From positions 2,480,001 through 2,544,000 of the forward strand of contig NZ_CP124614.1 of NCBI RefSeq assembly GCF_029958905.1: DNA of 64,000 nt, given 5' to 3'. The stretch comes from Vibrio sp. YMD68 (GTDB lineage Bacteria; Pseudomonadota; Gammaproteobacteria; Enterobacterales; Vibrionaceae). The notes beneath the pieces were generated by a model. It was not told where the DNA came from, made no database searches, and worked only from the letters and a program-made list of their open reading frames with translations. Shown here piece after piece: positions 21,560-30,950 of this stretch; position 1 is the stretch's first letter, and every line of letters starts with the position of its first letter. The translations under genes were made by a program, and so were the position numbers.

Positions 21560-21647
21560 GCTTAATTCCTATATTCCAATGTCTAAGTTCTCTTGCTTCT
21601 TCAATGACAGCAAACATGAACACTCAATTACCAATAGAGACGGCCTC

Positions 21648-22304
21648 TTAGGCAAAGCCGTTTTGTTGTAAAAACTCCATGCTCAAACGAGATTGGGGCT
21701 CGGATTGCTCTTGCTGACCTTGAAGTAACCTTTCCATGTAACGCGCAAGCAGATCTACTTCAAGGTTGATCTTGCGGCCCACTTGGAAATCGTTAATCGT
21801 GGTTTCTTCACCCGTGTGAGGCACGATGGTGAGTTTAAAGGCATTCTTACGTAAGTCATTTACGGTTAAGCTAATACCATCGACGGTAATTGAACCTTTT
21901 TCTGCAACATACTTTGATAGTTCGGACGGCATTGCTACCCAAAACTCAATCGCTCGGCCAACTTGATGACGCTCGATAATTTCACCGACTCCATCAACAT
22001 GCCCCGAGACGATATGCCCACCAAATCGAGTGGTTGGTAACATCGCTTTTTCTAAGTTGACCTTATCGCCCGTTTTATAATCGGTAAAACCTGTTTTATT
22101 CAATGTTTCTAAAGAAAGGTCTGCGGTATAACTCGACGAATTGAAGTCGACAACGGTCAAACATACACCATTGGTTGCAATACTATCACCCAATTTCACG
22201 TCGGACATATCAAGTTTACCGACATTGACCGTAACGCTAATATCTTCACCTTTCGGTACGATAGAGGCGATACTGCCCACTGTTTCTACTATTCCTGTAA
22301 ACAT
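21648..22304 (-). CDS. ribE: Riboflavin synthase alpha subunit
   Basis: This enzyme dismutates two lumazine molecules to riboflavin. The 218-residue protein is an internal duplication, with MFTGIVETVGSI at the start and a second barrel repeat beginning near residue 98 (GHIVSGHVDGVGEI). The start follows the ribD stop by one base, so ribD and ribE are coupled. Confidence 0.96.
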   Translation of the reverse strand: MFTGIVETVGSIASIVPKGEDISVTVNVGKLDMSDVKLGDSIATNGVCLTVVDFNSSSYTADLSLETLNKTGFTDYKTGDKVNLEKAMLPTTRFGGHIVSGHVDGVGEIIERHQVGRAIEFWVAMPSELSKYVAEKGSITVDGISLTVNDLRKNAFKLTIVPHTGEETTINDFQVGRKINLEVDLLARYMERLLQGQQEQSEPQSRLSMEFLQQNGFA

Positions 22305-22305
22305 G

Positions 22306-23412
22306 CTATTTATCTTTTTGTTTTAGTGTTGCTACGATTCGAATATCTGGCCCCACTTGACGCAGGTCTTTGATGGATAATTCATGAGTATCGCTCATCG
22401 ATTCAAGCCCAAGGGCACCAAAGAGGCCACGGCCATCACTGCCCATAATTTTGGGCGCCAAATACAGTATAAGCTCATCAACAAGGTCAGCGTTAATCAA
22501 TGATTTCGCCAGTGTCGCCCCCGCTTCAACCCAGATGCTGTTGATATTGTGGCATTCTACTAAGTCTTGAAATGTTTTGTCTAAATCAATCTGTCCGCTT
22601 TGATTTAACCTGGCAACGATATCTCCCGTTTCAGACACCGTAATAACCGCCCCAGGCGACTGATATAAATTCAGTGACGCCGAAAGTTGTCGTTGACGAT
22701 CTAGAATCACACGAGCGGGTTGACGAACCTCATTAGCAAGGTATTCAGATTGAATACTGGCCGGCAAGTCGTCCCAGCGTACATTTAGTGAGGCATTATC
22801 TTCGATGACTGTCTTACTGGTTGATAATATTGCGCATGACTTTGCTCGATACGCTTGAACGTTTTGACGAGACTGAGGAGACGTAATCCATTGGCTGACC
22901 CCATTACTGAGTGCCGTTTGTCCATCTAAGCTCGCGGCCATTTTGAGCTGAACGAATGGGCGACCCGTTTTCATGCGTTTGATAAAAGCCGGGTTCAATG
23001 CTTCTGCATCCGATTCAAGTAAACCCACGTCGACCAAGATGCCTGCCTGTCGAAGCATGTCGATACCTCGGCCAGCCACTTGCGGATTTGGGTCTTGCAT
23101 GGCACACACCACACGGCTGACACCTGCATTAATGAGGCCTTCTGCACATGGTGGCGTTCGGCCATAGTGAGAACAAGGCTCTAACGTAACGTAAGCCGTT
23201 GCTCCGACAGATTGACTACCCGCCATACGAAGAGCATGCACTTCAGCGTGAGGTTCACCAGCTCGCTTATGGAAGCCTTCTCCGACGACTTGGCCTTCAG
23301 ACACAATAACGCACCCAACATTAGGATTAGGTGCCGTGGTGTACATCCCTTTTTTTGCTAACGTAATAGCATGGGACATCATTTTAGAATCGAATGTTGA
23401 AAACTGGGGCAT
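22306..23412 (-). CDS. ribD: Bifunctional riboflavin deaminase/reductase RibD
   Basis: RibD carries out the deamination and side-chain reduction steps of riboflavin synthesis. The 368-residue protein has the cytidine-deaminase-type zinc site (His55 and Glu57 in HAEVHAL, Cys80 and Cys89 in PCSHYGRTPPC) and a C-terminal NADPH-dependent reductase domain from about residue 150. It starts 11 bp after nrdR, a linkage common in Gammaproteobacteria. Confidence 0.96.
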   Translation of the reverse strand: MPQFSTFDSKMMSHAITLAKKGMYTTAPNPNVGCVIVSEGQVVGEGFHKRAGEPHAEVHALRMAGSQSVGATAYVTLEPCSHYGRTPPCAEGLINAGVSRVVCAMQDPNPQVAGRGIDMLRQAGILVDVGLLESDAEALNPAFIKRMKTGRPFVQLKMAASLDGQTALSNGVSQWITSPQSRQNVQAYRAKSCAILSTSKTVIEDNASLNVRWDDLPASIQSEYLANEVRQPARVILDRQRQLSASLNLYQSPGAVITVSETGDIVARLNQSGQIDLDKTFQDLVECHNINSIWVEAGATLAKSLINADLVDELILYLAPKIMGSDGRGLFGALGLESMSDTHELSIKDLRQVGPDIRIVATLKQKDK

Positions 23413-23423
23413 GATTTGTGGGC

Positions 23424-23873
23424 TTAATCTTCTAGTTTTGCTATTTCTTCACCGAACTCACGAATATCTTCAAAACTACGATATACGGAAGCAAAACGGA
23501 TATAGGCGACTTTATCGAGTTCTTTGAGTTGATCCATAACCAGGTTCCCAATCATGTCACTCGGCACTTCACGTTCACCTGTTGCTCGAAGCTGAGATTT
23601 TATCATGCTGATAGCAAGCTCAATCGAATCGGCACTGACTGGGCGTTTTTCTAAAGCTCTCTGAACACCACCAACCATTTTGTCTTCATTAAATGGTTCA
23701 CGATTGCCGTTTGTTTTGATCACTTTAGGCATCACCAGTTCAGCCGTTTCAAATGTGGTGAATCGCTCACTACACGCTAGGCATTGTCGACGGCGACGAA
23801 CCTGATGGCCATCAGCAACGAGTCTAGAATCAATTACTTTTGTGTCGTTCTCAGAACAGAATGGACAGTGCAT
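23424..23873 (-). CDS. nrdR: Ribonucleotide reductase repressor NrdR
   Basis: NrdR is a zinc- and nucleotide-dependent repressor of ribonucleotide reductase operons. The 149-residue protein has the four-Cys zinc ribbon (Cys3, Cys6, Cys31, Cys34) followed by an ATP-cone domain containing [16 protein letters not shown]. It is the first gene of the nrdR-ribD-ribE run. Confidence 0.97.
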   Translation of the reverse strand: MHCPFCSENDTKVIDSRLVADGHQVRRRRQCLACSERFTTFETAELVMPKVIKTNGNREPFNEDKMVGGVQRALEKRPVSADSIELAISMIKSQLRATGEREVPSDMIGNLVMDQLKELDKVAYIRFASVYRSFEDIREFGEEIAKLED

Positions 23874-23930
23874 ATTACCTCCAAGTGATTGAATGCCAGT
23901 GTAACGGAATTACTCTTACTAAGAAAAGCA

Positions 23931-23951
23931 AAAGGGGCAACACGCCCCTTT
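23931..23951 (-). terminator. Terminator between proA and nrdR
   Basis: A perfect 8-bp GC-rich stem (AAAGGGGC / GCCCCTTT) with a 5-nt loop and a U-rich stretch on the minus strand lies about 105 bp past the proA stop. Confidence 0.75.
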
Positions 23952-24056
23952 AAAATCATAGAATCCTGAGATACTTCAAGCTATGAAAGTCTGAACCTCC
24001 CACTCTCGCAAAAAGTAGCCTCGATTATGAGCCCGTCATCATTTTTTCGACTGATA

Positions 24057-25307
24057 TTATGGACGAGTCAAATAATCGGCTTTTCCTACCCACTTATAGC
24101 TTGTTAATTCTTCAAGTCCCATCGGGCCACGAGCATGAAGTTTTTGCGTGGAAACCGCCACTTCAGCACCCAAACCAAACTGTGCACCATCAGTAAAACG
24201 GGTAGACGCATTCACGTAAACGGCCGCGGAACCCACTGAGTTTATAAATATTTCTGAATTCTGTAAGCTGTTGGTCATGATCGCATCAGAATGACTGGCG
24301 TTATGGATTCGCATATGGTCGATGGCTTCTTTAACATCGGCGACCACTTTAACCCCAAGCGTGTAAGCAAGCCATTCTGTATCAAAATCGCCTTGCTCTG
24401 CCTCGCGGACATTGCCTGCATCGCCCAGCAATGATTTTGCCTTAGGCTCTGCCACAAAGCTGACTTTGTCACTCATGCGCTGTGCGATTTTTGATAAAAA
24501 CTCGGCCGCTACCTTTTGGTGGACAAGTAATGTATCAAGTGAGTTACAAGCTGATGGGCGCTGAACTTTTGAGTTTTCCACAACATTCAGAGAACGTTCC
24601 AAATCTGCACTCTCATCGACAAAGATATGGCTAATACCAAAACCGCCGATGATGACCGGAATCGTACTGTTCTCTTTACACATTTTATGTAAGCCAGCAC
24701 CGCCTCTCGGAATGATCATATCAACATATTCATCAAGTTTAAGCAGTTGTGAAACAAGCTCACGATCCGGTTTTTCGATGTATTGCACAGAGGCAGCAGG
24801 AAGCTTTGCTTTCTCTAACGCAGATTGAATCACTTTGACCAGTTCCATATTGGAAAAGAAGGTTTCTTTGCCACCACGAAGAATACTGGCATTACCCGTT
24901 TTCAAACACAGGGCAGCGATATCTATCGTGACATTCGGGCGAGCTTCATAGATCACCCCTACCACGCCCAAAGGGACACGACGGCGTGACAATGACATGC
25001 CATTTTCCAGCATTTTACTGTCGATCTCGCTACCAACGGGATCATTCAAACTGATCACATTACGAACATCATTAGCGATGCCTGCTAAACGTTCTTTATT
25101 AAGCAGCAAGCGATCCAACAACGCATCGGTTAAGCCCGCTTCACGCCCAAGTTGAATATCCTTTTCATTGGCCGTTAGAATAGTATCGGTGTTCGCTTCT
25201 AGCTCATCAGCAATAATCGCTAGCGCGTGATTTTTTTGTTTGGTTGAAGCTGTTGCTAATTCAAAGGCCGCATTTTTTGCCGCCTGACCCATATTAAGTA
25301 AGTCCAC
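24057..25307 (-). CDS. proA: Gamma-glutamyl phosphate reductase
   Basis: ProA reduces gamma-glutamyl phosphate to the semialdehyde, the second proline-biosynthesis step. The 416-residue aldehyde-dehydrogenase-fold protein has the nucleotide-binding [10 protein letters not shown] and the catalytic-Cys region [11 protein letters not shown] near residue 254. It follows proB by about 15 bp. Confidence 0.97.
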   Translation of the reverse strand: MDLLNMGQAAKNAAFELATASTKQKNHALAIIADELEANTDTILTANEKDIQLGREAGLTDALLDRLLLNKERLAGIANDVRNVISLNDPVGSEIDSKMLENGMSLSRRRVPLGVVGVIYEARPNVTIDIAALCLKTGNASILRGGKETFFSNMELVKVIQSALEKAKLPAASVQYIEKPDRELVSQLLKLDEYVDMIIPRGGAGLHKMCKENSTIPVIIGGFGISHIFVDESADLERSLNVVENSKVQRPSACNSLDTLLVHQKVAAEFLSKIAQRMSDKVSFVAEPKAKSLLGDAGNVREAEQGDFDTEWLAYTLGVKVVADVKEAIDHMRIHNASHSDAIMTNSLQNSEIFINSVGSAAVYVNASTRFTDGAQFGLGAEVAVSTQKLHARGPMGLEELTSYKWVGKADYLTRP

Positions 25308-25322
25308 TTTAAAATCCTCTTT

Positions 25323-26462
25323 TTATTCTTGAATTATAACCAGATCATCACGGTGGATAACTTCAGAACCATAGTCATGGCCAAGAATAGTAATAATGTC
25401 TTTGCTGTGTTTTCCTGCAATTTTTGCCAAGTCGTCGCTGGAATAACTGGTGATTCCTCGGGCAATCAAAGCACCATTGGTATCAACAAGGCGAGAGACC
25501 TCTCCTCGGGCAAACTCACCACGGACTTTAATCACCCCTTTGGCAAGCAAACTGCTTCCTTTCGTTAACACCGCTCGCATCGCTCCATCATCAATCACAA
25601 TGTCACCCGATGCAGAAGGGCCAGCCAAGATCCAACGCTTTCGGTTTTCTAGCGCCTCAGCCAATGGAAGAAACCTCGTTCCTTGAGGCGCATCACTTAA
25701 AGCATCAAAGATAACGTTCTCAGCACTTCCCGCAGCGATGATCACTTCAATTCCTGCACGTCTGGCAATATCAGCGGCCTGGAGTTTTGTGGCCATTCCG
25801 CCAGTCCCTAGAGTGGTTCCGCTGTCACCGGCGATTTTGCGTAAAGTGTCGTCAATCGTACGCACTTCTTTGATCAGTTCTGCATTTGGGTCTTTGCGCG
25901 GATCCGCAGTAAACAGACCTTTTTGATCCGTCAGCAACAGTAATTTATCAGCACCGCACAATATCCCGACCAAAGCCGATAGGTTATCATTATCGCCGAC
26001 TTTTATTTCACTAGTTGCAACAGCATCGTTCTCATTTACAACAGGAATGATGTCATTATCGACTAACGCATTGATGGTATCGCGAGCATTTAAAAATCGT
26101 TCTCGATCATCTAAATCGGCCCGAGTTAACAACATTTGGCCGATTTTCATGCCGTAAATGGCAAACAAAGACTCCCAAACTTGGATCAATTGGCTCTGTC
26201 CTACTGCGGCGAGTAGCTGCTTACTGGACATTGCGTTGGGGAGTGCGGGGTAGCCTAGGTGCTCACGTCCTGCTGCGATAGCGCCAGAAGAGACGATGAC
26301 GATAGAGTGGCCGAGTTTCTTTAACTCTGCACATTGACGCACAAGTTCCACCATATGAGCTCGATCAAGAGCCCGAGTACCACCTGTGAGTACGCTAGTA
26401 CCTAATTTCACAACCACTGTTTTAGACTGGATTGTGCTTCCGCTTTGCTGCTTTGTTGTCAT
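25323..26462 (-). CDS. proB: Glutamate 5-kinase
   Basis: ProB phosphorylates glutamate, the feedback-controlled first step of proline synthesis. The 379-residue protein has an amino-acid-kinase domain ([30 protein letters not shown]) and a C-terminal PUA domain from about residue 285. I chose the ATG at 26462, which gives MTTKQQSG; a longer frame from 26525 would add a hydrophobic 21-residue extension that the family lacks. The ribosome binding site is weak at either start. Confidence 0.95.
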   Translation of the reverse strand: MTTKQQSGSTIQSKTVVVKLGTSVLTGGTRALDRAHMVELVRQCAELKKLGHSIVIVSSGAIAAGREHLGYPALPNAMSSKQLLAAVGQSQLIQVWESLFAIYGMKIGQMLLTRADLDDRERFLNARDTINALVDNDIIPVVNENDAVATSEIKVGDNDNLSALVGILCGADKLLLLTDQKGLFTADPRKDPNAELIKEVRTIDDTLRKIAGDSGTTLGTGGMATKLQAADIARRAGIEVIIAAGSAENVIFDALSDAPQGTRFLPLAEALENRKRWILAGPSASGDIVIDDGAMRAVLTKGSSLLAKGVIKVRGEFARGEVSRLVDTNGALIARGITSYSSDDLAKIAGKHSKDIITILGHDYGSEVIHRDDLVIIQE

Positions 26463-26529
26463 GATATTTTTGATAAGAAATACGATAAGACCTGATGTTT
26501 TAACAATCAATGCTGGATTTAACAAGTAG

Positions 26530-26553
26530 AAAAGGTGCTCGAAGCACCTTTTT
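26530..26553 (-). terminator. Intrinsic terminator after crl
   Basis: A perfect 10-bp stem (AAAAGGTGCT / AGCACCTTTT) with a 3-nt loop is flanked by A and T runs. It separates crl from proBA. Confidence 0.85.
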
Positions 26554-26581
26554 ATTTAAAGTCGATCGGTTTTTGCTAATT

Positions 26582-26971
26582 TTAGACGAATTCAACAGAC
26601 TCTTTGTGCAATTCGACCTTCATATCAAACTTGTCTTCAAGTGTTTTGATTAGCTTGGCATGGAAGTCATCTTGAGTGCGATTCACCTCTGCAATGGCCT
26701 TTTTCGGTATTGCTACCACGTCCCAGTTACCGGCTAAGTTATAGCGCCCAGTAAAGTATTTGGCTTTAAAGGTTTGCTCAAACTGCTCTAACTCGAGCCA
26801 CCACCCCCAGAATTCGCGTTCTTCGGGGGACTTTTTATCGTTAACACAAACAGATAGGCAATCGAATAGATAATTGCCTTCACTGCATTGATTCTCTCTT
26901 AAGTAAGGCCCAACAGCTTTTAAAGTACTTAATATGCGATAGTGAGTCGGCAACTTTGTAGCTTCTGCCAT
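26582..26971 (-). CDS. crl: Sigma-S holoenzyme assembly factor Crl
   Basis: Crl binds sigma-S and favours its association with core RNA polymerase. The 129-residue protein has the Crl family core, including GPYLRE near the N-terminus and the Trp-rich EREFWGWWLELEQFEQ followed by GRYNLAGNW. It lies next to frsA and gpt, as in E. coli. Confidence 0.93.
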   Translation of the reverse strand: MAEATKLPTHYRILSTLKAVGPYLRENQCSEGNYLFDCLSVCVNDKKSPEEREFWGWWLELEQFEQTFKAKYFTGRYNLAGNWDVVAIPKKAIAEVNRTQDDFHAKLIKTLEDKFDMKVELHKESVEFV

Positions 26972-27068
26972 ATAAATTACTCCATTAGTGATTAGCGATG
27001 ATAATTTTTATAATTATGTGGTTATTTATCAACCATCTATATCATGCTTAACCAATAGCGGAGAAATG

Positions 27069-28310
27069 TCATCTATATAATTCGTCTTCCATCCATTTTA
27101 TTGCTAAAGCGAGGGATTGCTCATATCCTTCTGAAATTGTTTTGTTATTTATTTTCGTCGCCTTTCCATATTGGCTATATAGTGCTACCAGCTGATTATC
27201 GCTATGAGGGGAAATGGGATCGCCGTCTAGGCTCATCGCCAAAATAGGCACTTTAGTTTTTCGGTTAGAAACAACACCCTGCACTTTCAGTGACCACGCC
27301 ATGAGTAACCCTGATAAGCTTTCAATGTCCACCACTTGCTTTCCAATACGCGAAGCCAGCAAATCCAAATACATTTTAGACATTTTTTTCAATTTCTTCG
27401 GAGAAGCTAAAAGATCGTGAATGGGAGCCCCCATCGACACGCATGCCTTGATCTTGCTCTGCTCTAAGAAAGACAAACGTACCATGGCATTCCCGCCAAA
27501 GCGGAACCCCATTAGACCCACTTTGTAGTGATCAACCCAAGGAATATTTGGAAGTTCGTCTAGTACTGCCTGATGAAGGCAAGACGTATCTTCAGTTAGA
27601 GGCCAATGACTGCTATGGCCAATAGAAGGCATATCAACCGTCAACATAGCAATGTTTTTCGGAGCGAGATGATCTCGAAACAAACGCCACATATCACTTT
27701 GTAGTGAGTCGAGACCTGCACTGACGATAATCACCGGTTGTGGCTGAAGAGTGTTGGTGGCGTGTAAATTAGCTATTATTTTTCTTTTCCCGTAAGGCAC
27801 TTCTATGCGCTTGACGACAAATTTACTTTTTTTCGCCGCCTCACTGTAAGCAGCATTTGCTTGCACTTGGGCTTGAAGTGATAAGTTGTCATTTTTTAGG
27901 TGTGGATAACCTGCAATGCTATAGCATAATGATGCAGTAAATAGCTCATCAGCCCCTTTTTCACCGTCAAGCTCTCTGCCCTTTTTTTGGTGCTCAGCGC
28001 CAAGCTTTCCCCACTCATACGCCCAGTTACCACTGCGAAAACCGATAACAGTATCCAGCCAGTGCTCATGGGTACGCGAGTGCGTCGATGAAGCGATGCG
28101 AGCGAATACCGCCTCTTGCTCAATCGGGTCAATCCCCTGCCACGCCCACTGCATGCGGCGTAGATTGCGATACCATGCGCCATTATTGATTTTTTCCTCA
28201 AGGAAAGGCTGACTACTTGGCATATATTGAGTCAACGCTGACGTTTCTTTTGCTTGTTTGTGTTTAACAAAAAGAGTTTCAGATAAGTTCTTATCACTTT
28301 TGTCTGACAT
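27069..28310 (-). CDS. frsA: FrsA family alpha/beta-hydrolase
   Basis: FrsA binds unphosphorylated EIIA-Glc and shifts cells between fermentation and respiration in E. coli and Vibrio; esterase activity has been reported and an earlier pyruvate decarboxylase claim is disputed. The 413-residue protein has an N-terminal helical part and a C-terminal alpha/beta-hydrolase core with VIIVSAGLDSLQSD and the elbow VGLMGFRFGGNAMVRL. The usual nucleophile Ser of GxSxG is Arg here, as in the family. A divergent ATPase or classical lipase is unlikely. Confidence 0.9.
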   Translation of the reverse strand: MSDKSDKNLSETLFVKHKQAKETSALTQYMPSSQPFLEEKINNGAWYRNLRRMQWAWQGIDPIEQEAVFARIASSTHSRTHEHWLDTVIGFRSGNWAYEWGKLGAEHQKKGRELDGEKGADELFTASLCYSIAGYPHLKNDNLSLQAQVQANAAYSEAAKKSKFVVKRIEVPYGKRKIIANLHATNTLQPQPVIIVSAGLDSLQSDMWRLFRDHLAPKNIAMLTVDMPSIGHSSHWPLTEDTSCLHQAVLDELPNIPWVDHYKVGLMGFRFGGNAMVRLSFLEQSKIKACVSMGAPIHDLLASPKKLKKMSKMYLDLLASRIGKQVVDIESLSGLLMAWSLKVQGVVSNRKTKVPILAMSLDGDPISPHSDNQLVALYSQYGKATKINNKTISEGYEQSLALAIKWMEDELYR

Positions 28311-28343
28311 AGAATTCCCTAGTACGCCGCTTTACAAGAAGGG

Positions 28344-28376
28344 CAAAAAAAAATGACCCACAACAGGGTCATTTTT
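28344..28376 (-). terminator. Intrinsic terminator after gpt
   Basis: AAAAATGACCC and GGGTCATTTTT form an 11-bp stem with a 6-nt loop, followed by a long U-tract on the minus strand. Confidence 0.87.
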
Positions 28377-28398
28377 CATGATTTCCGCTAATAAGCAA

Positions 28399-28863
28399 TT
28401 ATTTTTGCTTGCGGTTAATAGGTTCAGCATATTGAATAGCTGTATCCCATGGCTGTTCAATCCACGTATCTTGTGGAATATCAACGATGTAGTCATCAAG
28501 TAGGTCTGAACCTGAAGGCTTAGCACATACCGCAATAAGCTTCGCTTTTGGATACATTTCACGCAGCTTACGTGCCGTGTCACCGCTATCGACTAAGTCT
28601 TCTACTATAAGAAAACCTTCGCCGTCACCTTCGGGTGCTTTTACTACGGTCATATCATGTTGATGGTCATGATCGTAGCTAGAGATACAGATAGTATCTA
28701 CATATCGAATACCAAGTTCACGAGCTAAGATAGCAGCAGGAACAAGCCCGCCGCGGCTAACACCTAGGATACCTTTCCATTGTTCTGCTGGCATTTGCTT
28801 TTCAGCTAATTGACGGCAGTAAGTTTGCATGTTGTCCCAAGTGATAACGAATTTATTGCTCAT
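28399..28863 (-). CDS. gpt: Xanthine-guanine phosphoribosyltransferase
   Basis: Gpt salvages xanthine and guanine with PRPP. The 154-residue protein has the PRPP-binding motif [14 protein letters not shown] near residue 88 and the GVSRGG loop near residue 35. It lies just downstream of the purine permease, so uptake and salvage are neighbours. A terminator follows it. Confidence 0.96.
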   Translation of the reverse strand: MSNKFVITWDNMQTYCRQLAEKQMPAEQWKGILGVSRGGLVPAAILARELGIRYVDTICISSYDHDHQHDMTVVKAPEGDGEGFLIVEDLVDSGDTARKLREMYPKAKLIAVCAKPSGSDLLDDYIVDIPQDTWIEQPWDTAIQYAEPINRKQK

Positions 28864-28898
28864 TGTATAAACCTAATAATTTTAAAATATGAATGTTG

Positions 28899-30188
28899 TT
28901 ATTCTACGATGTACTTAATGATAAAAATGGCCGACATTACCCAAACACTTAGAGAAACGTCGCGACCCTTACCACTCAATGCTTTAATCGCTGCATAGCT
29001 AATAAAACCTAGCGCGATTCCTTCAGCAATAGAGAAGGTGAGTGGCATCAACAAGCAAGTCACAACTACGGGTGCCGCTTCTGTCAAGTCACGCCAATCA
29101 ATGCTCACTAAACCTGAAAGCATTAATATCGCAACATAAAATAACGCACCAGTTGTTGCATACGCCGGGATCATACCAGCAAGTGGCGAGAAGAATAATG
29201 CAAGAATGAATAAAATGCCAACTACAACCGCAGTTAATCCGGTACGGCCACCGGCTGAAACGCCAGCCACACTTTCAATATAAGAAGTGGTATTTGAGGT
29301 ACCAAGCAAAGCACCGACAGAGGTTGCTGTTGAATCCGCTAGAAGAGCACGATTCAAACGAGGGATTTTCCCCTCTTTATCGATTAAGTCAGCCTTTTGA
29401 GCAACGCCAACCAGCGTACCTGCGGTATCAAACAGATCAACAAATAGGAACGCAAATACAACTGAAATCATACCCACTTCAAATACCGCTGAGAAATCAA
29501 GCTGCATAAAGGTTGGAGCAATGCTCGGTGGTGCAGACATAATGCCTCCCCATTGAACATCACCAAACACTAAACCTAGCGCTGTAACCACTAGAATCGC
29601 TATCATTACCGCGCCTTTAAGACCGCGGTGAACCAATGAAATCGTTAGGAAGAAGCCGATGGCGGCTAACACCGCTGATAGAGATGTGATATCACCCATT
29701 GAAACAAGTGTCGCTGGGTTATCAACGACGATGCCTGCGTTTTTCAAACCAATTAACGCTAGAAACAGACCGATACCAGCAGAAATACCGGTTCGTAATG
29801 ACATAGGAATGGAATTGATAATCCATTCACGGATCTTGAAGATGCTTAAAAGAATAAATAAAACACCTGACACAAAAACCGCAGCAAGAGCGACTTGCCA
29901 TGTGTAGCCCATACCTAGAACAACCGCGTAGGTAAAGAAGGCATTTAGTCCCATGCCAGGCGCTTGGGCAATTGGGTAATTCGCTACAAAGCCCATAATG
30001 AAACAGCCAATAGCTGCGGCAAGACATGTCGCGACAAATACGGCGCCATGATCCATCCCTGCATCAGCGAGCATTGCTGGGTTAACAAAAATAATGTAAG
30101 CCATCGTTAGGAATGTCGTAACACCTGCAATGATCTCAGTCTTCACGTTCGTACCGTGTTCACTGAGTTTAAATAGCCTTTCGAGCAT
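28899..30188 (-). CDS. Purine base permease of the AzgA-like NCS2 group
   Basis: This 429-residue membrane protein has about 12-14 hydrophobic segments and the AzgA-type motifs TMAYIIFVNPAML, APGMGLNAFF, DLFDTAGTLVGV and GTSNTTSYIESVAGV. The group imports adenine or guanine/hypoxanthine with protons; which base cannot be read from the sequence. It lies upstream of gpt in the same direction. A perfect PurR box sits 23-38 bp before its start, so it is probably purine-repressed. Confidence 0.92.
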   Translation of the reverse strand: MLERLFKLSEHGTNVKTEIIAGVTTFLTMAYIIFVNPAMLADAGMDHGAVFVATCLAAAIGCFIMGFVANYPIAQAPGMGLNAFFTYAVVLGMGYTWQVALAAVFVSGVLFILLSIFKIREWIINSIPMSLRTGISAGIGLFLALIGLKNAGIVVDNPATLVSMGDITSLSAVLAAIGFFLTISLVHRGLKGAVMIAILVVTALGLVFGDVQWGGIMSAPPSIAPTFMQLDFSAVFEVGMISVVFAFLFVDLFDTAGTLVGVAQKADLIDKEGKIPRLNRALLADSTATSVGALLGTSNTTSYIESVAGVSAGGRTGLTAVVVGILFILALFFSPLAGMIPAYATTGALFYVAILMLSGLVSIDWRDLTEAAPVVVTCLLMPLTFSIAEGIALGFISYAAIKALSGKGRDVSLSVWVMSAIFIIKYIVE

Positions 30189-30210
30189 GATCGGGTCCTA
30201 TAAGGGTAAA

Positions 30211-30226
30211 AAGTAAACGGTTGCGT
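30211..30226 (-). promoter_or_regulatory. PurR operator upstream of the purine permease
   Basis: On the minus strand ACGCAACCGTTTACTT fits every fixed position of the PurR consensus ANGCAANCGNTTNCNT. It lies just downstream of a TATAAT -10 element (30242-30247 on the plus strand as ATTATA), so a bound repressor would block initiation. Regulation by PurR is inferred from the match and the neighbour's function. Confidence 0.8.
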
Positions 30227-30241
30227 AATCGATTGGCGTAA

Positions 30242-30275
30242 ATTATAGAGTTATCAAATAACAAATTCCAGATAG
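30242..30275 (-). promoter_or_regulatory. Promoter of the purine permease
   Basis: The minus strand carries a consensus TATAAT -10 element (30247-30242) about 55 bp upstream of the ATG. The -35 region is a poor match. Its position fits with the PurR box just downstream. Confidence 0.55.
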
Positions 30276-30550
30276 AATTATGACTCTAATGAATATTTAC
30301 GTATCGGCATGGTCATTGAGCAACAACCAACGCCAATAGAACAAGAGTAAAAACCTTAAAAATAAAACACTTAAGTAAATAGAGTAAAATATTGGCAATG
30401 GTGATTTTTTAGACCATGTTCTAAACTTTCAAAGTATTTTGAGGAAAAAACAAAAGGAAGGGATTGATTATGATGGCATAGAGGTTAAAGAAATGTTCTA
30501 AATATTAAAACCCAGCGTTATCGATTAAACCTAAGCCCGTGACTATTGCT
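30276..30550. other. Intergenic spacer between permease promoter and terminator
   Basis: About 275 bp without a supported gene. It is AT-rich. The plus strand has a strong purine-rich ribosome-binding-like stretch (AAGGAAGGG) before ATGATGGCATAG at 30470-30481, a three-codon ORF. No hairpin with a T-tract or other promoter is convincing here. Confidence 0.4.
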
Positions 30551-30586
30551 CAGATAAAAAAACGCCACTCAAATTGAGTGGCGGTT
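30551..30586 (-). terminator. Terminator of the VcdRP-like transcript
   Basis: CGCCACTC and GAGTGGCG form a perfect 8-bp stem with loop AAATT, followed on the minus strand by seven U. No annotated gene ends here, so it marks the 3' end of the small transcript described next. Confidence 0.85.
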
Positions 30587-30868
30587 GAATCATCTCAGCC
30601 ATTAAGCTGTAAAAAAATTCCAATATATAGGGGTAAAACGTGTCGAGTATCCCGTTAGTGGCTACTCATAGTTTTGGTGATTAATAACCAAAACTGATTG
30701 GGTATACAAAGTCGCTAGTGTAAACATTGCTGTTAGTCCAGAACGTTGTAGTTGGTAAACTTTTCATAACTATCACCTTAAAATCAATTAAATACCATTT
30801 GATTCTCAGTTCCATGGAGGCGATTAACGGACTCATCCTTTGAGCATTTTTTCTTCTTTCTGAAGTTG
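30554..30868 (-). ncRNA. Candidate dual-function RNA, VcdRP-like
   Basis: A predicted transcript of about 315 nt runs from a promoter near 30868 to a strong terminator at 30551-30586. It holds a 28-codon ORF with a good ribosome binding site, a perfect 8-bp hairpin (GTTTTGGT / ACCAAAAC, 30671-30694) around its stop codon, and downstream an A/U-flanked CCCC (minus strand of 30630-30633) that could pair with G-rich ribosome binding sites. The CRP site, small ORF and C-rich segment resemble VcdRP of V. cholerae, a CRP-repressed RNA that limits sugar uptake and encodes a 29-residue activator of citrate synthase. Homology is inferred from layout; I cannot compare sequences. Confidence 0.6.
30681..30767 (-). 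CDS. 28-residue small protein, VcdP-like candidate
   Basis: The ORF starts ATG with AAGGTG seven bases upstream and encodes a 28-residue peptide beginning MKSLPTTTFW and ending FVYPISFGY. It is rich in Ser/Thr and aromatic residues (three Phe, three Tyr, one Trp) and has no membrane segment or signal peptide. A dedicated promoter and terminator surround it. By context it may be VcdP, the citrate synthase-binding protein, but a leader peptide or an unrelated small protein is possible. Confidence 0.65.
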   Translation of the reverse strand: MKSLPTTTFWTNSNVYTSDFVYPISFGY

Positions 30869-30874
30869 AGTATT

Positions 30875-30902
30875 AATATACCACCAAGAAATTTAATTAC
30901 AA
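30875..30902 (-). promoter_or_regulatory. Promoter of the VcdRP-like transcript
   Basis: On the minus strand TTGTAA (30902-30897) and TATATT (30880-30875) are separated by 16 bp, and TGG just before TATATT gives an extended -10. The predicted start is near 30868, about 100 nt before the small ORF. Confidence 0.6.
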
Positions 30903-30908
30903 CAACAA

Positions 30909-30924
30909 AGTGATGCAAATCACA
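30909..30924 (-). promoter_or_regulatory. CRP-type site upstream of the VcdRP-like promoter
   Basis: The minus strand reads TGTGATTTGCATCACT, matching the CRP pattern TGTGA-N6-TCACA with one mismatch. Its centre is near -48 relative to the predicted start, between the usual activating positions, which fits repression at least as well as activation. Inverted 12-bp arms TGTAATTAAATT (30951-30962) and AATTTAATTACA (30890-30901) flank it. Confidence 0.65.
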
Positions 30925-30950
30925 AAAAAACCCATAACAGACTCAAATTG

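Noticed and set aside
26463..26525. Upstream extension of proB with a hydrophobic stretch
   Set aside because: It runs close to the crl terminator, is absent from the family and has no ribosome binding site.
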